From: Spirodela intermedia
Lineage: Eukaryota; Streptophyta; Magnoliopsida; Alismatales; Araceae
Assembly: GCA_902729315.2 (NCBI GenBank)
Contig: LR746271.1
Location: forward strand, 404,001-468,000
Length of the DNA: 64,000 nt
Reading direction: 5' to 3'
The stretch's first letter is position 1. Each line of letters starts with the position of its first letter. The notes beneath the pieces are model-generated. The model had not been told where the DNA came from. It made no database searches and worked only from the letters and a program-made list of their open reading frames with translations. This document shows positions 12,803 to 24,230 of this stretch, one piece after another. The position numbers and the translations under genes were made by a program.

Positions 12803-13258
12803 ATGTGTGTATGTATGTATGGTTGGTGAGGGGGATTGAATTATTTGAATATGGTTGGTTGGTTGCAGGGGGCAATGCTGTTCGGGAAGAGGCTTGAGGT
12901 GAACTTCTCCAAGCATCCGAACATCACGGCGGCGCAGGACACGCACGAGTATTCGGGGTCGAGCCTGAACCGGTTCAACCGGAACGCCGTGAAGAACTAC
13001 CGCTACTGCTGCGCGCCGACGAAGATGATCCACCTGTCGTCCCTCCCGCAGGACATTGTGGAGGACGAGATCGTGACCCACCTGGAAGAACACGGCACCA
13101 TCCTCGGCACGAAGCTCTTCGAGGTCAGCGGCAAGAAGCAGGCGCTGGTCCTCTTCGAGACCGAGGAGCAGGCCACGGAGGCCCTCGTCTGCAAGCACGC
13201 CTCCGCCATCGACGGCGCCACCGTCCGGATCTCCTTCTCACAGTTGCAGAGCATCTAG
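8360..13258 (+). CDS. PTB3: Polypyrimidine tract-binding protein, four RRMs (PTB3 type)
   Basis: RNA-binding regulator of alternative splicing and of RNA in the cytoplasm and phloem. Fourteen coding exons: 8360-8416, 8509-8580, 8685-8761, 9340-9421, 10951-11083, 11348-11412, 11531-11580, 11670-11711, 11791-11842, 11986-12043, 12136-12188, 12390-12497, 12591-12734 and 12869-13258, together 1383 bases or 460 aa. RRM1 spans about residues 7-85 (VIHVRNVGHEISENDLLQLV), RRM2 about 97-178 (RILLVTIHHMLYPI), RRM3 about 268-345 (CTILVSNLNPEKTDEDRLF) and RRM4 about 382-457 (MIHLSSLPQDIVEDEI). Between RRM2 and RRM3 is a linker ending in a G/A-rich stretch. This matches the Arabidopsis At1g43190 class rather than PTB1/PTB2. 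Introns are short apart from 9422-10950, which holds nothing recognisable. Intron 13 carries a TA/TG microsatellite. The last exon is much more GC-rich than the others. Confidence 0.96.
12737..12822. repeat. (TA)n(TG)n compound microsatellite in PTB intron 13
   Basis: Alternating TA for about 48 bases passes into TG/TATG repeats inside the 134-base intron between the RRM3-encoding exon and the last exon. It fills most of that intron. Confidence 0.95.
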
Positions 13259-14259
13259 CAGCCGTTCCTTTCCTTCTCCGGGTCTCGAGCAAGGAAGGAA
13301 GGGAAGGACTCTTCTTCTTATTTAACCAATCGCCAAGCTTCTTCTTCTTCTTCTTCTTCTTCCTCTTAGGGTAGACCGCTTGCTTCTTTCTTGTTCTGCT
13401 CCGCGTGCTGTGGAGCAGCAGTACTCTCTCTCTCTCTCCCTCTCGCTCTCTCTCTACTGGCTTCCTCTGTTGCCTGTTGTTTGCTCCAGCAATCTCCTTC
13501 GAACTATTCTCCTTTCCACTTAATTTCTCTCTCTCTCTCTCTCGTGCGATGATGACTGGCGGTGGAAGCGTGCTTCCTCCGGGTTGCCTCCGTTGTCTTC
13601 TTCTGAACTAGCTAGCGGACATGAGGGACTAAGTATTCTGTCTAAGTAGTAGACTGGTGGGGTTTCATAAAGTATTCATTGATCTCACGAACTAAACGTG
13701 GCTAAATCGCATTTGAGATAAAGATAAGCCCAGAGTGGTGTCATCCTACGGCATTATGGCCAACCCCACCAGGGTTAGCTGCCGCACGTGTGAATGCAGA
13801 AAACAGAGGGTGACCCAGTGGGTTCAGCTGACCGACCTCCACTATGCCCACACCCTCCGGATACCGAGCAAGATGGTAACACCCAGTCTCTCTCTCTCTG
13901 TCTCTCTCGCCCGCTCGCTGGTTTCAAAGGCCTTTTGGCGACGCTGACTCGGCCTGGGGAACTGATAGCTGGTCAAAATATGACCATAATATTGAATTTA
14001 TTTATGTGGGCACCAGTCGGCTTCGTGTAATCTGGGTGGAGCCATAGATGTTGATGGGAGGAGCCAAGAAATCTATGGGAACCGAATTAGCAAAGTTGGA
14101 GCGTTTTTAGCTTTCCTCGTTCGGAAGAACGGATCCCGATCAACATGGTGGGAGAAATTCCAATGAAGAAAAGATGAAGAGAAACGGCGTCGGAAACTGT
14201 TACAGAAGGAGGAGAACCACAGGGAGGAAGACGAAGAAGAAGAAGAAGAAGAAGACAGG
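13259..14259. other. Convergent intergenic region between PTB and ERF
   Basis: About 1 kb between two 3' ends. It holds the PTB 3'UTR with several CT runs (13339-13362, 13422-13456, 13526-13544 and 13888-13912) and, near 14231-14253, a GAA repeat just beyond the ERF stop. Short open frames here show no family resemblance. Confidence 0.55.
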
Positions 14260-14880
14260 CTAATGCGGCGGGCAGCCGCCGGGTTCCAACCAGTCCTCGC
14301 CGCGAAAGCATGGGCTTTCGAGTGGACCCACATGAGTCTGATGCCGCTGTTCTTGGTGCTCTGGTCGCTCCATGGCGTAGAAGTAATCCCAGAGTGGCGA
14401 CGGAGAGGACTGGCAGAGCTGGTTGAACCCGCTCTGCTGGTCGCCGGCGTTCTGCAGAAGACTGGAATACAGCGAGTAGTCCCTCATGTCCGGAACGACG
14501 GACGGGGAGTTGACCGGCTGGGCTGCGGCGGCGGGGAGTTGAGTGGAGAGGGACACATTCTCGGGGAAGTTGAGCTTGGCCTTGCACCCGCGGTAGTGGA
14601 GGGCGGCGCGGTCGTAGGCTAGGGCTGCGGACTCGGCCGTGTCGAAGGTGCCGAGCCAGACGCGGGCGGCTCTGTGGGGGTCTCTTATCTCCGCCGCCCA
14701 CTTCCCCCACGGCCGCTGCCGGACCCCTCTGAACCTCCGCCGGGTTCCTCCATGTCGGCGCCGCCCCTCCCCCGCCGCCGAAGATGCCGCTTCCACCGCC
14801 GGCCCTTCGCTCACCTTGCAGTCTTGCTTCAACTTCATCACTGCGAAAATCCACTACTACGATTTGTCAGCTGGAAACAG

Positions 14881-14937
<57 letters not shown>

Positions 14938-15402
14938 TGCCCGCACCAGTGAAGATCGAAACTGCGTTGAAGGTTTGCGAATGGTGATCGGTTATCGAGT
15001 ATCTTTTCTACCTGGTATGGCGGAGGTTGAAACCCCAAGGAACTCGCCGGAACCTCGGTAGATCCTCGGGGAGGCCTGCTCCGCCGGCCCACCGTCCCTC
15101 CCTCTCTTGATCGCGCCGCCGCTGTAGACGGCGTAAGCTGCCGGAGCCGGAGAAGACAGGGAGTTGAATAGCACGTCTGCTGTCTTCTCGCCGGCGACCA
15201 CGGCGGTCAACGCCGACACCATCGCCTCCGTCTCCTTCGCCTGGCAGTACCCCGCGAAGGTCGCTGCTGCCGCCGCCGTCGTACCCTTCTCTACCAACTC
15301 CCACACCGGCGAGAAGAGGAACTCTCCGCCGCCGCCGCCGCCGCCGCTACCGCTTTCGCCGCCGCTTTCGCCGCCGCCTCGGTTCGCCACCGTGAAGCAC
15401 AT
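14260..15402 (-). CDS. AP2/ERF transcription factor, group X (ERF110/ABR1-like)
   Basis: Nuclear DNA-binding regulator of the ERF family, group X, whose members act in stress, wounding and ABA/ethylene responses. Exons 15012-15402 and 14260-14840 join in phase 1 (972 bases, 323 aa). The intron 14841-15011 has a CAG|GTAGAA donor and a TTCGCAG acceptor. Exon 1 carries the group X element [14 protein letters not shown]. Exon 2 starts a basic stretch, then one AP2 domain with [19 protein letters not shown] and [20 protein letters not shown], ending [11 protein letters not shown]. Ala and Asp at the usual AP2 positions put it with ERFs rather than DREBs. The C-terminal region has [10 protein letters not shown], seen in this group. 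The ATG at 15402 (protein starts MCFTVAN) is preferred, as group X proteins often start Met-Cys; an in-frame ATG at 15432 would add ten residues. Confidence 0.92.
14883..14937. repeat. (CT)n microsatellite inside the ERF intron
   Basis: A CT run of about 55 bases, GA on the coding strand, occupies roughly a third of the 171-base ERF intron, about 40 bases upstream of the acceptor. Confidence 0.95.
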
Positions 15403-15844
15403 GCGGAGGAGAGTTCCGCGGGGTTCCCTCACTCCGCCAACTTTCGGAATCTAGACGAAGTTTTTGCGTCAATTATAGGCCGCAAGACCACGTGTTGGAA
15501 ACGTGCGGGAAACTATTTACAGTTTAGTCCCTCCTGGACTGTATCCTAAAAAAGCACGAGGCCGATCCCGGTGCCGTCCACGAGGTGGAGTACGTAAAAT
15601 TATAAAAATCCTCGCTTTAAATGGCCCAAAAAGCGCCAAAAACTATTCATCATCCCATTTCTTTTTTCAATTCCAAAAAATAATATTTAAAATAATATTA
15701 ATTGATTACTTTCCTATCTCGCTAGGATTTTTAATTTCCTGAAAAATATTTTCCACGACCCCCCCCCGTAAGAATAAATAAATAATACCATCTTAAAATA
15801 TTTTTGAAGGAGACCCGTTTATTTGGGCTCTCCACGAATTAATA

Positions 15845-15889
<45 letters not shown>

Positions 15890-16871
15890 CCATAACGGCT
15901 AGGAGGTTGAGTTTGACCATAAATTGCGAAGCGATGTGTCGTGTATCTGTCCGTCTGTTGCCCTGATGTGACAACTAATTTATCCATAAACGCAGGCCCA
16001 GTACCCGGAGGTCAGTTGTTCACAAATGGCTGACCACTTCAGATAGTAGTAGGTGGGTCCAATGCCGTTTGTGATGGGCGTTCTCTCTCGCTTGCCGATA
16101 CGACGTCCATAGCCCTACCTCTGTATGTTTTTGGGCCTGTAACCGTTTATTGGGCCGAATATTGAAACCAGTGGTACGTGGGAGCAGGTATAGAAAAGGA
16201 GCTGGTGGAGCGCCCGCCGACGGCTCCCGTGGGCCTCCTCTCCGTGTGCCGCACGTGGAATTTCACCCGCCGCAATTGGTGGCCACGACACTTTGCACGT
16301 GAGAAAATTAGAATAACCGGTGAGCGTAATGAGCGGTTGGACGTGGACATGCAGGTCAGAAGTCAAAAGGCTCACAAGAACCTTGAGAACTTCTTTGCGG
16401 CCCCGAAATCTGAAAAGAATCGATTCTACGGTCGAAGAGGATTTGAATAAAGTTGGCTATATTTTTATTTCCATCTCTCTCTCTCTCTCTCTCTCTCTGA
16501 TCTCGTTTCGTTGAAAATGAAAAAGTCAACGGGTATATTGTGGTCAGACACCGGTAAAACGCGTGAGCACGAGGAGGGCCCCCAGACTCGGTCCACTTCA
16601 CAGAAGTCCTCCAGCAGCTTTCTTTAATGGGCCTACATGGATCAAACAGCCTATCAAACCTCACATGGGCCTTGAGCCTCAGCGGTGTGGTCAGCCCACT
16701 ATTTTCTATGGCTCGCTCGAGACAATTGGGCCAAATGGGCCGATCACTGAAATGGGCCCGGGATATTCTAGGGTTGGCGGGGTAAGGGGCGCGATCGATT
16801 TCTTTCCTGAGGAATTAGCTCTGGTCGCGGTAGCATCTAGTGGATTGCAGGTGAACGGGGGGTGAAAACAG
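15403..16871. other. Divergent intergenic region between ERF and ASHH1
   Basis: About 1.5 kb upstream of both genes. It holds a G-box/ABRE-like CCACGTGTTG at 15489, a (TA)n run at 15847-15889, a CT run at 16475-16498 and a C-run at 15760-15767. Part near 16040-16330 is GC-richer with short open frames but no recognisable protein. Confidence 0.55.
15847..15889. repeat. (TA)n microsatellite
   Basis: Uninterrupted TA alternation of about 43 bases in the ERF/ASHH1 intergenic region. Confidence 0.95.
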
Positions 16872-19800
16872 ATGGAGGGAGGGTTCTTTTCTCTGCCGGA
16901 GTTTGGTGACGTTGATGGTGCCCATCCCGACGATTTATCTCTGCAAAATTGGGATATATTCAAAGGGAAGGAGGTGGAGGTAGGTAATCGAAGCTGGTCC
17001 TGGTTTTTTGTTCCTCTGATTTTATTTATGCTCCATGATCTGAAGCTCCTTCTGGAAGTTGGGGTGTAGCTGTCAGTAGATGCTGATTAGCTCTTCGATG
17101 ATGATTTTCCCCCGTGGGAGAAGTTGAATGTTTTTTTATGCGGTCCAGACACGGTGCCAGTGGTTTTGCGATTGTCAACAGTGTGATTGCATTCCTCCGA
17201 ACTCGCACCTTGCTTGGGGGAAAATCATCGCTTAGATTGGGAAATTGTCGATCTAGCTTTCGGAGGAAAATGAGGCTGCTCGCAGTGTCAGTGCCAAGAT
17301 GGATAGCAAGAAAAAACGATCGGAAAAAATAGGGATCGTAGTTGTTCAGTATGTTTATCTTATTAACCACATATAAAGTTTCAGGCCTGCAATTTATGGG
17401 AGATCTAAGGGAATATATGCAGTTTCTTTTTTCGTGTTATTTTTTCAACCAATAAGAAGGTTAGGACGGGATTATTCCAAAGTTTTTCAGAGGATGGATT
17501 AGGTCATGGTTGTATCTTATGTTTCTCAATGAATTTTGTGATATTTATTTGTTCTTATGCTCATTTTGCCTTTACCATCCATTTCAAATGAATGGGATTA
17601 TTACTCTAATCTTATAACTAAGAGATAAAAATCGCATTTTTCTCCCTCCCTCTTTTTCGGATGGATTGAACAAATCAACTTCTAGCTCTTTGCCCTCTTG
17701 ACATCAACAAATTACAGTATATGTATTGTCATCCACTCGCTATTTTCCTCCGTCATATCTCTCCCTAGGGTTGGAGACGTGCATATGGATTCCTCCTCTC
17801 TCCTCTCTCCTCTCTCCTCTCTCCTCTCTCCACTTGGGTGTCAGGTGCAACACTACCTACCTTTGGTTTAGCATAAAAATAAAAGGGCGTTCTCTCGAAT
17901 ACGCATGCATAGATAACACTTTTCTACATGTGCACGCAAGGTTATTGGTCGTGCATTTAAAATTGTACCCGGCAATCTGGTTGGGTTTTCATTCACAGTC
18001 AAGCCATGTTGGAAACTTTCCTGTGATTTTTTTTCCATTTAAGAATATTACTCCTGATTCGTTATGATAGCTAAGCCTAGTATCTCTTTTACAGCATTAC
18101 AGGGCACGTTTTTTACTCCATGTAAACAGAATACTAGCTTCTTTCATCTGCCGATTTCATGATCACATTATGAATGCAAATACATTTTATAATTTTATAA
18201 ACTGCTGGAAGCATGGTGTCGAATACTTTTCAGTACCCTAACTCCGAAGAAAGCCCCATCTCTTGCAAGCGGAGGGAACGTTCAAACAACAAGGATCATA
18301 GATGCTATCGTGTCCCAACTACTTAACGGAAAAGAAACAAGATGTTAAGGGTAAACATGGAATCAGGTGAAAGCGATCACCTAGAAAAAATGGACCAAGA
18401 CTAAACCATATCAGAGTCGAACATGTTAGAATCCTGTAGAAATGTTTGCAAAAGTAGGTAAGTGTATCCATGTACATATGGTATAAGATAATGAAACTTT
18501 TGTTTGATGGGAGCTCAATTTTTTTTTTTGAATGAATTCAAATAATTGAATTTTTTCCCATTTTCAGGCCTTGAAGTTTAGAAGAATGATTCTAAATAGC
18601 CCATTTATTGTGGAGTTATCCTATGTGATTTAAGGTTGAATAGTGGATATTACTTGAAAATATAACTTTACTTAATCTGTTATAGCTTATTACTTCTACG
18701 AACATTACTGGAGATTGTTGTGTTTTAGTCGTTACCTTGCAGAGCTAAATAAAAGCCTGTATTGTTGACTAATTTTCCATGAAATTCAATTTGAATTGCA
18801 CCCATAAATTCAAATTAAATTCTACAGATCCTTATGCACTGCTTTCTAAACTTATTGGATAGTTTAACATGGAGTAGCAAACTCATGGCTGAACCAGGGC
18901 AAGTGGGCTTGGGGAAATTCATGTGAACAAAAGCTCATGGAAATCATGGATGTAAAGGGAGCAAGAAATACGTTTGAATCACTTTTGAACTAACAAACAG
19001 AGAAAAATTGCTGGGCCTAGTAAGGTCACCCATTGCTTCGTGCCACCCACGTTGACGAATATTTCAAATTTTAATTGGACTCTTAGGATACGACATATGG
19101 CAGCAACTAGAGGAAGAAATCTGTCAGAGCACGAAAAAATGGAAAAAACAGCTATACAATGATCATTAAATATATATAAAAAAATGAAATAAAAACTAAT
19201 AAATGAAGTTTACCTTTTTCAGCATGTGAATCTCGAAGCCATTTTTCTATTATGAAGGACTCAATTACAGAATGATGTTAACGTTGGACTACAAATGTAC
19301 GGTTTGAATTTTTATTTTGGCTTTCAATACGAGTCGGAATTGGGGACTGTTATTAGCTAATTCGTTCATCATTCTTGCTTTCAAGATCTTCCTCAATCAG
19401 ATATCTAGGACTAGTTTAGGACTATTATGGAGGTTACAGTTAAGAAAATGGAGATTTATTGTATAAGCTTGCAGAGTAGTAGTTTAGGATAAATATATTT
19501 AACTTAAGTTACTTAAGCAGCATTTAAAATACAGACATTGCGTTTAAGTTTACAAAAGCGTAATAAGCAGGAATGCAAGGAAAGAAAATCAAAGATATTG
19601 AGATAATAGTCAAGAATACATTTTATCTGAGTTGGCTAGGTAACAGCTAAAATAGAAATATCAGCATTTAATTTTGTGAAAATAATAGGTAAGGATAAAG
19701 AATTTAATTTAAAATTTGCAGAGGTATCTATGAAAAGTTGATCCCATATTAGACATGATCTCTCTACAATAAATGAGATCATTTGAGTTTTACTTTTACA

Positions 19801-21763
19801 AATGAAAATAAGTTCTTAGATTCGTTCTTTGTCATTTTTCAGGCCTCTATCATGCACATTCTTGGGTTTGAGATGAAAAGCGAAAAATTTGATTCCGAGT
19901 TCAAGAGATCTGTGATAAAATAGGATCCCTTTTTCTGCTTCTGCGAGAAACCATCTCCCAGAAGGCGTATTCTTGCAAACAGTTTGATTCGTTGGTCATG
20001 CATAGTTATTGCAGTGCTCCTTTTAATTCCAACTGATGATATGTTTCGTGTTTTTGGTGAATGGTTCAGTGGTTTACTCACATATCTTACCTTCCCCATA
20101 TTTGTTTTCGCTTACTGCTGTTGACTTCTCCTATGTTTAGGGATTCTATGGTATTTGTCCGGAGGTAAGGTGAAAACTAACGAAATGAACTTTTATTTTC
20201 AGGATCAACAGGGTGAGGGTCCACCACTCTACGAGCATATTTACATGAATGAGTTCGTATATCGAAAGTAAGTACTCTCATAGAAAGATAAGAGGTGGGT
20301 CTTGATTTATATTCAATATTTTTTTTATTTTGAACAATATATGGTTTAGGCGCATTTAATTCATTAATTTGGAGTAGTCATTTTTGAAAAAACGTTATAA
20401 GGTGGAGTAATCAAATCATATATTAATGTCCGACTTTGGTACTTCCAATTTCAGCTTCTTAAGTTATTGATCTTCAAGACATAAAACATGGGTAATTGTT
20501 TAATAATTGCTATATGTATGTTGAGTGACATGTTTCATGCAAGACATTTTCTTATGATTTTTCTTGTTCTTTCTCATGTTTTTACTGCATATCGTTTTCC
20601 CCTGCTTAGACATGTGAAGCAGGAAGAGGAGGATATTGTCGTATGTGTATGTCAATTTGATGCGAATGATCCTGACAGTGCATGTGGGGAGAGGTGTTTG
20701 AATGTGCTGACCAGCACCGAGTGCACACCTGGCTATTGTCCTTGCGGTGTGTATTGTAAAAATCAGGTGAGTCAACCATCTGTCCTCAATGAAATTATAT
20801 ATGCTATATTTTAGAATCATTCTGGAATGAATGCTCAGTAATGAAAGATCTAGCTCTACGTTGAAATCATATCTTGCATGCTGAGGTAGAGCAATTCTTA
20901 CATCCGAATCGTGATAAAAAAAAATTGTGCTCTAAAAAAAAATGCACCGGGCTTCTCAAAATACAGATTTCCATGTGCTCCAACACAACTTAAGAGTGTA
21001 AGTAGGCTGTAGATTCACACATCTTTCGTTAATGCGCATACAATCTGGGTATTCCTTGCCCTCCCGTTGACCTTCTTGCCCCCCTCAGAATCCACCTTTT
21101 ATAGAAGGGTCCTCTCTGACTCTTTCAGCTGCCTCGTAGAGCTCTTTAGTTGTCAAGCTTCTGACATCAGTGGTTAGCATCGTTCATAATGGCTAAAGTA
21201 TAACATCAGTTTCTTTATACTAACGTCAACATCAACGGCTTAGTTTACCGAAATGTATATGATATTTTTCTTGCAAGCCAACCCGTAGCCGCTTCCCTGC
21301 CATTGGCTGGTCAACATTTAGGTGATGGTTAACGTTGAGAAATGGCTCTCTCTCTCTCTCTCTCTCGCTCTTGCTCTCGCTATAGATATATGCGTTTATA
21401 GAATTACTATGCATCCTAGTCTTATGTCTGCTATTGGATTTCAAAATTAAGTAAACTTAAGATTTCAGGGTTCATTTTTATAATATAGAATTTAAATAAT
21501 ATCCTGCTTTCGGTAAATTTTGTAGCTAAACTGGTAAATATGTTCAACACAGTAATATCTTCAGGCGGAGCATTTGTTCATTTCATCTTGCTCTCTCCCT
21601 CTTCTTATCTTCACAGAAATTCCAGAAATGTGAATATCCAATATTAAGGTTATTTAAAACTGAAGACCGTGGTTGGGGTCTTCTTGCCGCTCAGAACATC
21701 GAGGTAATACATCGGCGTCCTCTCTTTAACCTGTGCCCATTTTTTGTTTATTAGTTTCTTCTT

Positions 21764-21838
<75 letters not shown>

Positions 21839-23555
21839 GTGTTGCGGTTAGATTGTGCTTTCATATCTTATCTCGCCCCAGAACAGCTCTCCAGACATGT
21901 TTACTTGCCTGCATAATCACTTCCAATGATCTGTTTGGACAAGCATTTTGCCTGAATAACCAACCACATGGGCTCGACTCAGGCAGGGCAGTTCGTCATC
22001 GAGTACTGTGGGGAGGTGATCTCCTGGAAGGAAGCCGAGCAAAGGTCTCAGCTTTACGAGTCTAAAGGTACAGGACGACTCAGCTGCTGGATGAGATGCC
22101 CCGCTGACTTCAACGCCGGTTAATCACCGTCGGATGGATCGCGCAGGTCTGAGAGACGCTTACATCATCTCCCTCAATGGCAATGAGTCCATTGACGCCA
22201 CCAGGAAGGGGAGCCTGGCGAGGTTCATCAACCATTCATGGTGAGAAGCTGCTCGCTCGCTGTTCTAGCGTTGACCTTCTGCCATGGCATCCTGATCCGT
22301 TTCCTCACTGGGGATGCAGCCAGCCCAACTGCGAGACGAGGAAGTGGACAGTCTCGGGCGAGATAAGGGTCGGAATATTTGCAAAGCAGGATATCCCCGC
22401 TGGAACAGAATTATCGTATGATTATAACTTCGAATGGTACGGCGGTGCGAAGGTCCGCTGCCTCTGCGGCGCACCCTCCTGCTCCGGATTTCTCGGAGCT
22501 AAATCTCGTGGCTTCCAGGTCAGAAGATCCCACCTCCTCCTCGTTGGCTGTCCACTTCTGCTCTTCAAAATGGCGGCATTTGATGGGACAGCGTGCTTTT
22601 GCAGGAAGCCTTCTATCTGTGGGAAGACGACGACACCAGGTGACGACCCTGTTTCTTCTTCGTGTCCTCTTTTTCTCCGCTATTTGTGAGCTTCTTCTTC
22701 CCGCAATTACCCACCACCTCGCTCGCCGCCGGCAGGTACTCCGTCGACAACATCCCGCTGTACGATTCCGGGGAGGACGACCCGTCGCTGAAGCTCCCCA
22801 AGCCGCCGGCTCCGGCGACGGGGACTGCCGCCGAGGACGGCGTCAGTGGCTCCCTCACTTCGCCGATGGTCATCGAGCCGCTGAACTCCGTGCGGATTGG
22901 CAGCGGCGACGGCGAGGCGGCGGCGGCGGGGGAGCAGACGCTGTACTCGCCGGAGGCCCACCACCAGTTCGCGCAGAATGCGATGATATCCCGCATCCAG
23001 AGCAACGCGGGTTGCCGGAAGTACCACATCGAGCCGGGGCCTAGCAAATTCCCCCGCCTCGCCAACGGGAAGACGAAGACCGTCGTGAAGAAGCAGGTGA
23101 ACGTGAAGCTCCTCGCCGAGAGCTTCGCCTCCGCGGGGACCTCCCAGGAGCTCCTGGCCTTGGAGGTATTTTCTACTGCGATTTAGGGTTTTTCTCTCCG
23201 CTTGTGGAAGAAGAAAGAGAAGGACGATGACGAGGGCGCTGCTTGCTTGCTTTTTGCCTTGCAGGAGGCGAAGGAGGAGGCGGCGGCGGCACTGGAGGCG
23301 CTGTACGACGAGATACGGCCGGCGATCGAGGAGCACGAGAGGGACACCCAGGACAGCGTCTCGACGAGCGTGGCGGAGAAGTGGATCGAGGCGAGCTGCC
23401 GGAAGCTGAAGGCGGAGTTCGACCTCTACGCCGCCGTCGTGAAGGGCGTCACCGGGAACCCCCGGCCACTCCGCCGGGGACGGGCGGTGCCGCCCGTGAC
23501 CGAGGGCGAGGACAACGGGGAGATCAAGTACTTGGAGATGAGTAGTAGTCAATGA
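16872..23555 (+). CDS. ASHH1: ASHH1-type SET-domain histone H3 lysine methyltransferase
   Basis: Class II (ASH1-related) methyltransferase; relatives act on H3K36 and affect flowering and transcription. Ten exons: 16872-16979, 20203-20267, 20610-20766, 21617-21703, 21983-22067, 22147-22240, 22320-22518, 22605-22639, 22736-23165 and 23265-23555, together 1551 bases or 516 aa. Order: short N-terminus; AWS domain about residues 66-115 (CGERCLNVLTSTECTPGYC); SET domain about 117-240 with GRGWGL-like RGWGLLA, GQFVIEYCGEVISWKEAE, the cofactor motif RFINHSCQPNC (split by an intron after NHS) and SYDYNFEWYG; post-SET CLCGAPSC; then a long low-similarity tail. Catalytic and zinc-binding residues look intact. 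The N-terminal exon is assigned from its ATG, phase-0 donor and frame, and is the least certain part: it sits 3.2 kb upstream across an AT-rich intron with no other recognisable exon. Confidence 0.92.
21764..21838. repeat. (AAT)n(ATT)n self-complementary microsatellite in ASHH1 intron 4
   Basis: About ten AAT units pass directly into about fifteen ATT units, so the two halves are reverse complements. It lies in the 279-base intron 21704-21982, and the transcript could fold it into a long A-U hairpin. Confidence 0.95.
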
Positions 23556-23652
23556 AACACCGTAGACGGCAGTGCGGCCTGCCGTGTGGGTCCTCTCCCG
23601 TTGACTTGGACTGCCCGACCTGACTTCAGCTATACAAAACTCCACCTTTGAT

Positions 23653-23693
<41 letters not shown>

Positions 23694-24230
23694 ACCCTGG
23701 CTCGAAAAATTGCATCTTTTTCAGGAAGAGGGTAAAAAAAGGGTCAGAGTTGAGGGAATTTTCGCCGATTCGCTCTGAAAAAGGGGACGCGCTCTTCTGG
23801 TTGACCGGCCATAAATGGAGGGACGACGACTTCTCCTTTTTTTCGTGTCGGACGCCCAAAAGTCAACGGAGTATGCTGCGGGCGTATTTAAGCGTGGTGC
23901 AAAGAGTGGAGCCGTGGAAATCGTCGGGTGGGATCGTCTTTGCGGCTGGTCAAAGATGGGAATCCGGATAGTTACCGGTAAAGGATAATAAGCATCTCAA
24001 CGGAGATCCGAAATCCCGTAGGGGACTCGTTCTCTTCTTCCCCGTCATCTTCCTCCTCTCCACCGATTCCACCCAAAGGGGACGAGTCAAAGCCGGAAGA
24101 GGTGCTGCAGCCCCCACCCACTCCGCAGCCGGCTGGAGGTCTCCTATCCGTCCTCCTCCCCTCCTCTTCCTCTCTCCTCTAGCAAATCTCCGACGGGCTA
24201 CTTTGCCGGTCTTCCTCGCCGGCGGCGGCC
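23556..24230 (+). other. Intergenic: ASHH1 3' flank and promoter of the kinase gene
   Basis: Contains a CT run at 23656-23692, a TATA-like TATTTAA at about 23885-23891, and a CT/CCTC-rich leader at 24030-24180 before the ATG at 24231. No coding sequence is supported. Confidence 0.5.

Noticed and set aside
13735-14030. Small frames starting MANPTRVSC near a Cys-rich stretch
   Set aside because: The frame dissolves into a CT repeat, lacks family similarity and has no splice partner.
22379-23645. Long frames on both strands over the ASHH1 3' exons
   Set aside because: They are shadows of GC-rich coding sequence. The SET-family frame with consistent splice phase explains the region.
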